Assembly (NCBI RefSeq): GCF_000312305.1
Contig: NZ_HE999446.1
Coordinates: forward strand, 193,527-226,799
Direction: 5' to 3'
Length of the DNA stretch: 33,273 bases
DNA from: Prevotella conceptionensis 9403948
GTDB lineage: Bacteria; Bacteroidota; Bacteroidia; Bacteroidales; Bacteroidaceae
A program made the position numbers and the translations under genes. Shown in pieces: positions 16,494 to 25,821 of the stretch (position 1 is the first letter of the stretch; each line of letters opens with the position of its first letter). The notes under the pieces are model-generated. The model was not told where the DNA came from. It saw only the letters and a list, made by a program, of their open reading frames with translations, and did no database searches.

Positions 16494-17600
16494 TTATTCT
16501 TTTGCGGCAGGCGTAGTGAACTTCACCTTTTTAAGTTCGCCCCACTTGCCGTCTACGTTCTTAGCCATCGAGCAAGCGTAGTAGGTGGTGAGCGGTGTAG
16601 CGTTCCATCTTGCCCTGTCCACGCGGTATTGGTTCCAGTAAATGTCTTTGGGATGGTCGGTTTGCAGCATCTTGATAACACCGATGTTGCCCATGTCGGG
16701 TTTGTTAAAGGCCTCTTCGGTGATGATGATGTCGCGATGCAACGATGCTTGGTCGTTGGGCGAATACACTACATCTTGATAGTAGCCGCCTTTCTTACTT
16801 CCGCCAAACTCGCCAATCTTTATGTCGACTGTGGCTTCGCCGGGGCCGCCAAGCTTTTTTGTGGTAACGGGAACCTTGGTTATTTCTTGGAAAACGCCAT
16901 TCTTATCCCATGGCAACACGCAGATTTCGTAATTGGCATCGGGCACCATCTCGCGCCAAGTGTGTTGTTTTTCGGTGGTGTAGTCTTTGCCGCTGAACTG
17001 CTTAATCATGTCGTAAGCGTTAGAGAAACCCATCATGGGGCCGTGTTCTTTCACGGTTTGTTCGATGGTTCCACCCTCAAACTGGCATAAGGCGTAGCCA
17101 GCCACGTCGGTGTTGGGCGTAAACTTCACCGTAACGCTGTCGGGTCCGATGTTCATTACCTGTGCCAGCACCTGCGCCGAGGCGAAACCTTGTCTGCGAG
17201 GAGCGGTAAACTGCGTGCGAGACACCTTGCCGGGCTTGCCGTCCTTGCCATAGCCAAGGGCGATGAGGGTGTATTCTTTCTCCGGAACAACCACCAATCC
17301 GTAGTCTACCAGTTTCTTATCTTTGACGTTGTCGGTGTATCGGGGTTTCTTCTGACCCGTGAAATATCCGTCAACAACCTCGTCTTTGATGATGCCGGCA
17401 ATGTCTGATGTGAACAGCGCGAGACAATACGCTTGGCATTCGGCCGACTTTTTGAGCGTAACAGTTGGCGCGCCATCCTTGTTGGCCACGCTAACGTTTA
17501 GACTTACCTTATCTACACTTTGCGCTTGCACGGCAAACGCGCCAGCCAACAGCATCATCAGTGCGCCGGCACTTCTCTTTAAAACCATCATGTTCTGCAT
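16494..17600 (-). CDS. Exported protein with Fn3-like segments, last gene of the uptake operon
   Basis: A 368-residue protein from the ATG at 17600, which opens MQNMMVLKRSAGALMMLLAG, a signal peptide ending AVQAQ. An in-frame ATG at 17669 overlaps the previous stop, but it would add an uncleavable charged stretch (MNTTTRPSPYPRWWGGRK) in front, so I prefer 17600; the AT-rich leader before it also fits Bacteroidetes starts. Segments such as YCLALFTSD, TVKFTPNTDVAGYALCQFEG and TYYACSMAKN...VKFTTP look like fibronectin-III-type strands. It follows the PKD-like lipoprotein and is probably periplasmic or surface-associated. Specific function is unknown. Confidence 0.75.
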   Translation of the reverse strand: MQNMMVLKRSAGALMMLLAGAFAVQAQSVDKVSLNVSVANKDGAPTVTLKKSAECQAYCLALFTSDIAGIIKDEVVDGYFTGQKKPRYTDNVKDKKLVDYGLVVVPEKEYTLIALGYGKDGKPGKVSRTQFTAPRRQGFASAQVLAQVMNIGPDSVTVKFTPNTDVAGYALCQFEGGTIEQTVKEHGPMMGFSNAYDMIKQFSGKDYTTEKQHTWREMVPDANYEICVLPWDKNGVFQEITKVPVTTKKLGGPGEATVDIKIGEFGGSKKGGYYQDVVYSPNDQASLHRDIIITEEAFNKPDMGNIGVIKMLQTDHPKDIYWNQYRVDRARWNATPLTTYYACSMAKNVDGKWGELKKVKFTTPAAKE

Positions 17601-17668
17601 TTTATCTGTTTTTGTTTTGCGGCCACCCCACCACCTTGGGTAAGGGGATGGCCGTGTTGTTGTATTCA

Positions 17669-19345
17669 TTAATATAAGTCAAGATAACCACTAGGCATGG
17701 CCACTTGCTTGATAGCGCATACGCGTCCGCCTACGTTATATTTCTTCATTAATCGCGGATGTGCAACAGGAACCGCGTAGTAAATCAGTACGTCGCCATT
17801 TTCGCAACCTACCACTAGATGGGGATATTCGTGATCAAGCCCCACCCAATAGCCCGTAACATCATAAACCATATAGGTGATTTTAGATGTTATTCCTTCC
17901 AAAGGGATTTTCTTAATTGTTATTTCGTTTGCACCAAAAGTTGTTCTATTGCCGTCTCGTTGAATAGCATAAATGTCCATCCCCTCTGAGAACAAATCGG
18001 TATAGGCCTTTGAAGAGTTTCCGCTAAGCTGCTCTCCCGACGCCGTTAGGAACACAGTCTCGTTTGTGAACAAGTGCCCTGGTATTTCATACGGACTCAT
18101 ATAGTTCATCGTGTAAGTCAATCGGCGCGCGTAATTGTCTACGGCGAAACAAGCTACCATAGATTTTCCTCCTGTGGTGTAGTAAGCCTGAAACCAACTG
18201 TTACGATTGTCACGGTATTCATCCCCATTCATCGTCGTAAGGTAATAAACGTTCGCGTCTTCGGGCATTTTTTCCGCAGGCGAATAGAATTGGTCTGAAT
18301 GAAGCGTTACCACAAAGCTGCGATACTTATAAAAATCCGAGGAGTTAGTGGTAGTTGCTAAAACAACCCTTCGATTCTTCTCATCATAACAGGGCACATT
18401 GGTCACTCCCCAATTCGTGTGTCCGAATTTGGTAATCTTATAGCCCAATGAGTCTATATAATATGGATCGCTGATGAATTTTCCGCCCAAATAGTTCTTA
18501 CCAAACTGGCGTGAGAACAATCGCCCGTCTTTCGTAGCAACCCAAGTCAAGGCAGGCGTATTCATACCACCATCTTCCTGGTCTTTCCGTCCGCTAACCT
18601 TAAAGTTATCGGGTGAGCCATCGGCAAACTGCGAACTTAAATCCCATTCCTTTTTCAAATTGCCTGCATTATACACCATTGCATCACCTTCTTCGGTTAT
18701 CAACGTGAGCGAGCCGGCAGCACCGACATTCTTCGCTACAGCCACATCCAAAGACCTTGGCGTTCCAGGAACATTGTCTACCACATACTTGCCAAACTCA
18801 AAATTTTCTTTCAGCTTACCCTTCTCTTTCAAGTAATTAAGCCTAAACACGGTTAGTTTACCCACATTTGGCATGTTGGCCCCCATGGCGGAATAAACAA
18901 CAAAGTCGCCTCCACCAATTGCAGGTTTAAAAAACAGCGTACATTTCACTTTGAATGTCACACCCGAAGATTTCTCGATGATGGAGAAGTCACCAGACTG
19001 CTCTTTGACAGGCATTTCTTCAAGCCCCATTCTTTTCAAGAACTCATCAGTGGTCATCTCCTCCTTCAATTCCGTGCTGTACACTTTTCCGTTCATTCGC
19101 CACTCATAACGCACCTCTTGGCTGCGCTGCAACGAATCCAGTTTTCCCCAATTGAAATAGCGTGAGCCATCAAGCCTTACGGGCCGACCGCCATAAACCA
19201 ATACCTGTATCGGGCTATCCATAAAATTATCGAGCCATGTAGGCGGTTTCAACGACTCGTATTCGTAATTTCCGTCGTCACTAAAACATGATGCCAGCAT
19301 CAGCGGCATAAGCATTGCTACGAATGCATATCTCAAGTTCCGCAT
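17669..19345 (-). CDS. PKD-like family lipoprotein
   Basis: A 558-residue protein with a lipoprotein signal (MLMPLMLASC, lipidated Cys20) followed by DDGNYEYE, a typical start of the PKD-like family found beside SusCD pairs. The first ~150 residues carry the PKD-like part (GRPVRLDGSRYFNWG, VRYEWRMNG). The remainder looks like a beta-propeller-type domain with recurring VLATTTNS and VVGCENGDVLIYY blades. It is expected on the outer membrane surface with SusD. It starts 21 bp after the DUF4843-type gene and its stop overlaps an in-frame ATG of the next gene, so the operon is tightly packed. The ligand is unknown. Confidence 0.82.
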   Translation of the reverse strand: MRNLRYAFVAMLMPLMLASCFSDDGNYEYESLKPPTWLDNFMDSPIQVLVYGGRPVRLDGSRYFNWGKLDSLQRSQEVRYEWRMNGKVYSTELKEEMTTDEFLKRMGLEEMPVKEQSGDFSIIEKSSGVTFKVKCTLFFKPAIGGGDFVVYSAMGANMPNVGKLTVFRLNYLKEKGKLKENFEFGKYVVDNVPGTPRSLDVAVAKNVGAAGSLTLITEEGDAMVYNAGNLKKEWDLSSQFADGSPDNFKVSGRKDQEDGGMNTPALTWVATKDGRLFSRQFGKNYLGGKFISDPYYIDSLGYKITKFGHTNWGVTNVPCYDEKNRRVVLATTTNSSDFYKYRSFVVTLHSDQFYSPAEKMPEDANVYYLTTMNGDEYRDNRNSWFQAYYTTGGKSMVACFAVDNYARRLTYTMNYMSPYEIPGHLFTNETVFLTASGEQLSGNSSKAYTDLFSEGMDIYAIQRDGNRTTFGANEITIKKIPLEGITSKITYMVYDVTGYWVGLDHEYPHLVVGCENGDVLIYYAVPVAHPRLMKKYNVGGRVCAIKQVAMPSGYLDLY

Positions 19346-19366
19346 AATTTTCTATTTTATAAGGTG

Positions 19367-20122
19367 TCACACTTTAACGGTCATTGGCGAACCGTCTTCC
19401 TCTACGGCCTGGTCGGGATGCTTGCCCAGCCATTCCTTAAACTTCTGAACCAACTTCCTTGCTTTCCAAGGAGCGTCAGACAACATACTCTCGTTCAGTG
19501 ACGCTGTCGGGTCGATGTGCGTCACAAAAAGCTTATACTTACGGCTGGAATACTCTCCCAGCAGCAATTCCGTAACCTCCTTGTTCCACCAAGCAGGCTT
19601 GATGGCATCGCGGGTTAGTATAACAATCGCCTTCGTACGTTCGGTCTGCCCCAGCTGCAAATCGCCAAGTGGGACCAATTCCACCATCAGCCGCACCCCC
19701 TTAGGCAGGTCTTTAAGTCTAGGTTTGCGATACATCTTTATCACAACGGTGTCTGTACGGTTGGTGGCATTTGCAGGGGCGGGCCTTGCCCTAAACGTAT
19801 ATGTGTCTGCTAACTTATACTCGTCGGGGTTGGCAGTGGTTCCTTCGGGTATCACACGCAATTTGAAAGTTTCGTCCTTAGTTAGGTTTCTCCCAGCCAA
19901 ATGCACTTCGAGCATGGCATCTAGGGCATCTATGTCGTCACTAAGAAAGAAGAACGAGGCGAAAGTAGAGTCGGCTGTGTGCTTGCCTGGCTCTTTTTCG
20001 TTCATATAATATTTGTCGAAATACAGGTAATGGTCATCGCCGAACGTTGTCAGAGGTTCCTCCTTGCAAGAAGAGAACAAGGCGATTGCCGCCAAAGGCA
20101 GCGTAAACAATAACTTTCGCAT
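19367..20122 (-). CDS. DUF4843-type lipoprotein
   Basis: A 251-residue protein with lipobox LFSSC (Cys19) and the sequence DHYLYFDKYYMN soon after, a pattern I associate with DUF4843 proteins, which occur almost only between SusD and PKD-like genes. Further family-like text is TFKLRVIPEGTTANPDEYKL and RLMVELVPLGD. It is 18 bp after susD and 21 bp before the PKD-like gene. It is probably an accessory surface lipoprotein of the transporter. Biochemical role unknown. Confidence 0.82.
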   Translation of the reverse strand: MRKLLFTLPLAAIALFSSCKEEPLTTFGDDHYLYFDKYYMNEKEPGKHTADSTFASFFFLSDDIDALDAMLEVHLAGRNLTKDETFKLRVIPEGTTANPDEYKLADTYTFRARPAPANATNRTDTVVIKMYRKPRLKDLPKGVRLMVELVPLGDLQLGQTERTKAIVILTRDAIKPAWWNKEVTELLLGEYSSRKYKLFVTHIDPTASLNESMLSDAPWKARKLVQKFKEWLGKHPDQAVEEDGSPMTVKV

Positions 20123-20140
20123 AATGATAAATGTTATGGG

Positions 20141-21757
20141 TCAGAGATTTTCATCAGTAGGTAAAGGTAGCACCGCTTCTGCTTTGGAGAATGGTTTCAC
20201 CGATTTGTCGTCGCGTTTCACATCTGCCCCGAGCCTTTTATAAAGGTAGAACAGCTGCCCCTCGCTTATCCATTCGCGTTGCGCCTCTCTTACAAGATCT
20301 TTTTGGAAGTCGCCGAATGTACTCTTAACTGCCAATGGGCTTGTTCCTAATCCACGGTGTTCGCGCATGTCGTTGATTATTTTGTATGCAGCGGCGAAGT
20401 TACTCTTTCGCGCTTCAGTCTCGGCAATGATGTATCGCATCTCCGAAGTTCGCAACAAGGGGAAGATGCTCAATGTCTTGTCGCGTTCCACTAGGTCGTT
20501 CTCCTTAACATACCATTTCACCGACAGATTGGTCTTGTACGCTCCGTCGGGAACGTAAAGCAGGCGAGTACATCGAATGTCTCTTGCCGACTCATCAATA
20601 TTATCCACCGTCTTGAATATGTCTTGCCCTTCGGTATTGACGATAAACAGTTGGTCTTGTGCAACGACGGCCTTCTTTCGGGGATACTGTGCCAACATGT
20701 TCGAAATCAGTCCTAACCTAACGTTGTCCCTATACACGCCCATAATGAGGTTGTCAACCATGCGTACATCCCTCGCATCTTCTGGTCGTTCGGCATAAAA
20801 GAAACCATCGAATCGTTCTTCCTTAAACGGATAGTACTTCTTTTTATCCTCTACAGTAACTTCAGAATTGATTATCTCCTCTGCACACTGCTTGGCCTTA
20901 TCGTAGAAAGTGTCGTCATAAGCACCCTTATACTGGTAAGCACGAGCCAATGTCGCGGTTATGGCCCAGTAGGAGAATCGATAACCACGTCCAACGAAGA
21001 ACTCGTCTAGGTCTTGTCGGTTGGCATAAATGCCCGTTCCATACTCGAACTCGCTATAAAAACGAGCTCTCCCAGAGGTATTCGCCTCATTGCCACGAGT
21101 TGATAAGTCGTATGGCTTAACCAATTCGCGAGCCTCTTCCAAGTCTTTAATCACGGCATCAAGCACCTCACTCGTCTTCATGTGCTGGGCTAAAGTGTTA
21201 GGAAAGTGTGTTATGTATGGCACATACACACCGCCGTCATCATCTTTCGGAGCAGGCGCAAACAGCCTGAGCATGTCTAGATGCACGTATGCACGTACAG
21301 CCTTTGCCTCACCCAATATCAGGCTTTTCTCCATTTCGCCTTGCGCGAACTTGCCTGCATTTTCGCCCGCTACGTTCTGGATAAGGTCGTTGGCGGCACC
21401 TATGCACTTATAGGCGGCCATCCACATTTTGTCTATCTCAGGGCGCAAGTCCTTGTTTTGATAATCGCGCTTACCTGCCGCGATAAGTGCCGTACTACTT
21501 AAGTCTTCGTGGCGAACGTTCACGTTATACTGGTTTGAGAAAAAATCAACCAAGCCACATTGCAGGTTTTTGCCGTAAAGCACATCTTCTGCCATGTTGA
21601 TGTACAGGCCATGCAACACACTCCGATACCCATCGCCTTTCTCGAACAATTCTTTCGAGGTGGATTTTCCTTCCACCGGAACGTCCAACCATTCGTTACA
21701 TCCTGTCAACGCCATAACGATGGTTATCGCCGTAGCCATATATGTTATACCTTTCAT
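20141..21757 (-). CDS. RagB/SusD-family substrate-binding lipoprotein
   Basis: A 538-residue protein from the ATG at 21757 (MKGITYMATAITIVMALTGC); the lipidated Cys is 20 residues in. The frame extends to a GTG at 21781 overlapping the susC stop, but that start would place extra charged residues before the signal. SusD hallmarks are the NEWLDVPVEGKST N-terminus, GLYINMAEDVLYG, the TPR-like helices (KAVRAYVHLDMLRLFA) and the C-terminal REAQREWISEGQLFYLYKRLG. SusD caps the SusC barrel on the cell surface and delivers ligand. The gene context with peptidase and PKD-like lipoprotein suggests peptides rather than glycans as the ligand (inference). Confidence 0.95.
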   Translation of the reverse strand: MKGITYMATAITIVMALTGCNEWLDVPVEGKSTSKELFEKGDGYRSVLHGLYINMAEDVLYGKNLQCGLVDFFSNQYNVNVRHEDLSSTALIAAGKRDYQNKDLRPEIDKMWMAAYKCIGAANDLIQNVAGENAGKFAQGEMEKSLILGEAKAVRAYVHLDMLRLFAPAPKDDDGGVYVPYITHFPNTLAQHMKTSEVLDAVIKDLEEARELVKPYDLSTRGNEANTSGRARFYSEFEYGTGIYANRQDLDEFFVGRGYRFSYWAITATLARAYQYKGAYDDTFYDKAKQCAEEIINSEVTVEDKKKYYPFKEERFDGFFYAERPEDARDVRMVDNLIMGVYRDNVRLGLISNMLAQYPRKKAVVAQDQLFIVNTEGQDIFKTVDNIDESARDIRCTRLLYVPDGAYKTNLSVKWYVKENDLVERDKTLSIFPLLRTSEMRYIIAETEARKSNFAAAYKIINDMREHRGLGTSPLAVKSTFGDFQKDLVREAQREWISEGQLFYLYKRLGADVKRDDKSVKPFSKAEAVLPLPTDENL

Positions 21758-21780
21758 AATCGTATTCTTTTGTTTGTCCA

Positions 21781-24700
21781 CTAATAAGATGCACGCAACG
21801 TAAGACTATATGTGTGCGCATAAGGATAAGAGAGTCCTCGTTCCACCTTTATGGTACTCCAACGGCCTAGGTCGGCGGCATTGAAAACCACAGAGAGGGC
21901 ATTAAGTTTGAAGAGAGAAGTTATTCGCTTGTTGAAGTCGTAACCAATGGACAAGCTGTTGAACGAAACAAAATTGTCGTTCTGCACAAAACGTGACGAC
22001 CTATTGGTGAGACCTCTTTCACGTATGCCATAAAATTGCGAAACGTCGCCCACACGGTACCAGCGGTCGGTCAAGACACGCCTGTCTACGTTCTCCTTTT
22101 CAATGTTGGCATTCTCCACCTTCGACACCAACGTGTTGTTGTAGGCCTGTCCACCATACGCATACTTGAATCCTGCGTTAAGATAAATGCCTCGCCATGC
22201 TACATTAATGCCAAAAGTACCCTGCACGTCAGGGTTAAAGTCGCCACAAACAACCATGTCGTTCTTATCCCATACCTGTGTCACGGTTCCATCTAACTTA
22301 CGGAAGAATTCTGTTCCCGTGGCGGGATCGATACCCAACGAGGGCACGGCATAGATAGCCGAGGTAGATGCACCCACGTAATAAAGTAGCGGTGGCAAGG
22401 TAGAAACACGCCCAGAAGATTCTGAAGAGTAGTTATCACGTATTTTCTTGTTATACTCTTCCATCGCAGGGTTTAGCTTTGTAATGGTGTTCTTGTTATG
22501 GGCTAAGTTGGCGTTAAGCACCACAGCCCAATCCCTGTTTCTAAAAACAGTTACATTGGTCTTTAGTTCTATACCTTCGTTAAGCACACCGCCTACGTTT
22601 CCACTATAGCTGTCGAATCCCGACGAGGGGCGAACCTTTACCTTGTCTATCATGCGGTCTGTGGCTTTGTGGTAGTAGGTAGCTTCCAAGAAGAAACGCC
22701 TTTTGAACAGTTCCAAAGAAAAGCCTAGGTCCAAAGTCTTCGTCAACTCCCAAGACAAGTCGGGATTTCCAAATGTTGCCAGCAAATAGCCGGGCCCTGT
22801 GTAATACCATGACGGTGCGTGTCCGTAGCTGCTTATCACATCGAAACGTGTGAAGGTAACCTTACCTGTACTTCCGTATGTGCCTTTTAAACGCAAGCTG
22901 TTTATCCAAGGCATACGTTTGATGAAATCGTAATTATGCATGTTCACACCCACGCCGATGGAGGCAAAGGGTGCAAAACGCCGCTCTACACCGAACTGCG
23001 ATGAACCATCAAGACGGAACGATGCATCTAGCAAATAAATTTCATCGTATGTGTAATTTAATGCGGCCAACAATCCGAACGTACGCACCTTTATTTCTGT
23101 ATCCTTGGTAACACCATCCTGAGACGCGCTATACGATGGCTTGTTCTGCGAGCCGAGGCTGAAACCCTGATATTTGTAAGCAATCGGATGCGAAATGGTC
23201 TCAATAGCCTCTACACCGCTTGTTAAGTTCACAAAGTGTTTCTTAAAGCGTTGATTAAAATGGAGCGTTGCATTCAGGTTCCATTTCAGGTCGCTATTCT
23301 TGGATATGCTTAGTTCTCCTCGTTTGTTCTCTACTCGCCCTTTGAAAGAGGGGTGCTTTGGGTCGATGAAACTGTCGTCGTTGGTTTGTACTTGGCTTAT
23401 GCCAAAGGCTCCCCTTAAATAGAAGGTGGGGGTGAAATACACGTTAACACCCAAGTTGTTGGTAATGTCGGTGATGGTGCCTCGTCCATTATAGCTTTCC
23501 AGCTGTTGCTGTTGCCATAGGGGGTTCACCTGTCCTGATTGGGGTAGCTTTTGCAGATACTCGCCATTTTCACCATAAATGGCATCGTAAGGCAAATATG
23601 TGCCGTAGTTTGAGAATGAACCGAAGGGCGAATCCTCATACGAGGTGCGATTAATGGTTACGTTGTCTTGTATCTGTAACCATTCGCGTAGACGATAGTC
23701 TATTTTCAAACCACCACCCCAACGGTTGCGGTACGAACCTTTCATCACACCACGGTTATTGTCGTAGTTGAAAGCCAACTCATAACGCATCGAGTTTACA
23801 CCACCCGAAAGCATAACGCTGTTACGCCAGTTCATCACATTACGTAACGGTCTAGCCAGCCAATCGGTATTCACACCGCGCCTTATCTCATTCAGCCTAT
23901 TGTTATACAGAATTTCCTTTTCCTCCTTTTGCCAGTTCTCTTTGGCCGTATAAATACCTGCGTCTTTCTCCACTTGCAGTTTTTCAGCGGCATTAGTCAG
24001 GTTATAGTCCGACAGGTCGGGGAAGGTTAGTTCCAGGGTAGTGTTGTAATCGATGCGTATCTCGCCTACTTTCGGGGGTACGGACGTTACTACCACCACG
24101 CCGTTTGCCGCGCGCGAGCCGTAGAGTGCCGTGGCTGCCGCATCTTTGAGGATGGTCATACTTTGGATGCGGTTGATGTCCATGTCGTAGATTTTCTGTA
24201 CAGGCACCTCGAATCCGTCGAGCATGAAGATGGGCATGTTGGGGTTTCCCAAAAGGTTGGTGCGCCGTTCCAGCGCTTGGCCGTTGGCATCGAACTCCTG
24301 GCGTTGGATGTTTGATGCACCGCGGATGTTGATTTCGTTGATGTGGTTGGGGTCCGAACCAAATCCGCCACGGTCGATAATACGGAAAGAAGGGTCGAAA
24401 GCCTCCAAGGCCTTCACGGCATCCTTTACGTTCACCTTTCGCAACTCGTCGCCGGTCACCACCGTGGCCGTACCCGTAAAACTGTTTTTCTTCAGTTTCT
24501 GAAACCCCGTAACCACCACCTGGTCCAGCTGGTTGGCATCGTCTTCCAGATAAACTGTTACAAATCGTTTCTTGCCCACGGTAAACTGGCGAGGCTTGAA
24601 ACCGATAAAACTAACGTGAACCACATTGCCTACCGACAAGCCTGTCATCACGAACTTTCCGTCGGCCGACGTAACCGTGCCCTTGGTTCCGTCTTTAAGT

Positions 24701-24870
24701 TTCACCGTGGCACCCACAACGGGTTCGTTCGTGTTGTTGTCGATTACTATGCCTTCAATCGTAATGTTGCCCGTTGAGCCCGGGCCTTGTGCATGCGCCT
24801 GGCTCCAACACAGCAACAATGCCATGAGCCAGAACATCACGTTCGCTGGTCTTGATAAGTTTCTACGCAT
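21781..24870 (-). CDS. SusC/RagA-family TonB-dependent outer-membrane transporter
   Basis: A 1029-residue protein with a signal peptide (MLLCWSQAHAQ region, residues 1-28). An N-terminal carboxypeptidase-D-like domain follows (~35-115: ITIEGIVIDNNTNEPVVGAT), then a TonB-box-like LDQVVVTGF, a plug domain (~120-260, ending TALYGSRAANGVVVVTS) and a 22-strand-type barrel ending in aromatic ...TYSLTLRASY. It forms the energised pore that the SusD lid covers. It is the first gene of the minus-strand operon and has a well-formed promoter about 250 bp upstream. Length is normal for the family. Confidence 0.96.
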   Translation of the reverse strand: MRRNLSRPANVMFWLMALLLCWSQAHAQGPGSTGNITIEGIVIDNNTNEPVVGATVKLKDGTKGTVTSADGKFVMTGLSVGNVVHVSFIGFKPRQFTVGKKRFVTVYLEDDANQLDQVVVTGFQKLKKNSFTGTATVVTGDELRKVNVKDAVKALEAFDPSFRIIDRGGFGSDPNHINEINIRGASNIQRQEFDANGQALERRTNLLGNPNMPIFMLDGFEVPVQKIYDMDINRIQSMTILKDAAATALYGSRAANGVVVVTSVPPKVGEIRIDYNTTLELTFPDLSDYNLTNAAEKLQVEKDAGIYTAKENWQKEEKEILYNNRLNEIRRGVNTDWLARPLRNVMNWRNSVMLSGGVNSMRYELAFNYDNNRGVMKGSYRNRWGGGLKIDYRLREWLQIQDNVTINRTSYEDSPFGSFSNYGTYLPYDAIYGENGEYLQKLPQSGQVNPLWQQQQLESYNGRGTITDITNNLGVNVYFTPTFYLRGAFGISQVQTNDDSFIDPKHPSFKGRVENKRGELSISKNSDLKWNLNATLHFNQRFKKHFVNLTSGVEAIETISHPIAYKYQGFSLGSQNKPSYSASQDGVTKDTEIKVRTFGLLAALNYTYDEIYLLDASFRLDGSSQFGVERRFAPFASIGVGVNMHNYDFIKRMPWINSLRLKGTYGSTGKVTFTRFDVISSYGHAPSWYYTGPGYLLATFGNPDLSWELTKTLDLGFSLELFKRRFFLEATYYHKATDRMIDKVKVRPSSGFDSYSGNVGGVLNEGIELKTNVTVFRNRDWAVVLNANLAHNKNTITKLNPAMEEYNKKIRDNYSSESSGRVSTLPPLLYYVGASTSAIYAVPSLGIDPATGTEFFRKLDGTVTQVWDKNDMVVCGDFNPDVQGTFGINVAWRGIYLNAGFKYAYGGQAYNNTLVSKVENANIEKENVDRRVLTDRWYRVGDVSQFYGIRERGLTNRSSRFVQNDNFVSFNSLSIGYDFNKRITSLFKLNALSVVFNAADLGRWSTIKVERGLSYPYAHTYSLTLRASY

Positions 24871-24931
24871 AGGTATTACAATTTTCGAGTTTGTAAATCT
24901 GTTATTTAACCCTTTTGTTTCTTGTTTAGTG

Positions 24932-25039
24932 TTAGTTATTCGATGGTTGATTAAGACGTTCGGGTTTCATCGTTAAGGTTTCTGTTCCGCCGCCGCCTTT
25001 TAGGCCCATATCTAAACCACCCTTTTTATGCCTATACAT
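24932..25039 (-). CDS. Possible leader peptide in the susC 5' untranslated region
   Basis: Inside the ~245-nt leader between the susC promoter and its ATG, a 35-codon frame reads MYRHKKGGLDMGLKGGGG followed by TETLTMKPERLNQPSNN. It has a glycine run and a regular codon pattern, and its stop is 62 bp before susC. I do not recognise the peptide. It could be a regulatory leader peptide or chance. Confidence 0.3.
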   Translation of the reverse strand: MYRHKKGGLDMGLKGGGGTETLTMKPERLNQPSNN

Positions 25040-25120
25040 TATATAGGAGTGTTGCGGTGGCTGATAGGTAACGCTGGGTTGGTTGCAGCTATCTGAAAAG
25101 TGGCGCAAAACAATTTTTCG

Positions 25121-25151
25121 CAAATATACACCTTTTATCGATACCAACAAA
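25121..25151 (-). promoter_or_regulatory. susC operon promoter
   Basis: On the minus strand TTTG (25151-25148), a 19-bp spacer and TATATTTG (25128-25121) exactly match the Bacteroidetes consensus. The implied start at ~25114 leaves an unusually long leader of ~245 nt before the susC ATG. Confidence 0.8.
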
Positions 25152-25647
25152 ATGGAAAATTCGATGATGTAACTAAGTGTTGCACTGCAACATCCCGATG
25201 AACAAAGGGGTTTCGAGGGTTTACAACAAGCTGAAAATGGCTTAATTTGCAACGAAAAAGTCCGATGATATTCCAAATTTCAGAAACGAATTGGCCAATA
25301 TGCCGGTGCCCGACAACAACAAACATGCGGTTTTAAGAACATAAAATCCGCACGCGCCTCATCACAACATGCCGCCCAAATAAGCAACAACACAATGGGC
25401 TTTTGCAACGCCAAGTTGGCAAAGCGGCCCACCCCCTAGCCACCCTTCTCCCCCACAGCCTCATCGCCCCAGCCTGTGTGTGCAGGCGTTACTCGTCTTT
25501 GCAGCCCATTTATCACACCCATCTGCTACACCCTACAACCATTGTTTTATGCCGCTAAAAAACGTGCAACACAGCACCTAAGCAACAAAATACGGCCAAT
25601 TATCTGCATTTAGGAAGAAAAGATGCTGCAATACGAACTATTTTTCA
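25152..25647. other. Divergent intergenic region between the transporter operon and the regulator
   Basis: Apart from the two promoters and one GCCCA...TGGGC inverted pair near 25375-25401, I see no gene or repeat. This is a natural place for operator sites of the divergent regulator. Confidence 0.4.
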
Positions 25648-25655
25648 TAATTTTG
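25648..25655 (+). promoter_or_regulatory. Possible -7 box for the regulator gene
   Basis: TAATTTTG matches the -7 consensus TAnnTTTG, about 165 bp before the preferred start codon. No TTTG box stands at the expected distance upstream, so the call is weak. Confidence 0.35.
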
Positions 25656-25821
25656 CCAATGAGCCGCCATACATGCCGCACAAGCGAAACCCGCCCTCTG
25701 ATGGACAAAGATTTCCCATTCAGCTCAGACCGACAAGCTACAACGGAGATTTAACAGAACTGTCAAACAACCTTGCATGCGCCATGAAAGCGGACTGCTA
25801 TCAACGAAATCACAAACAATG

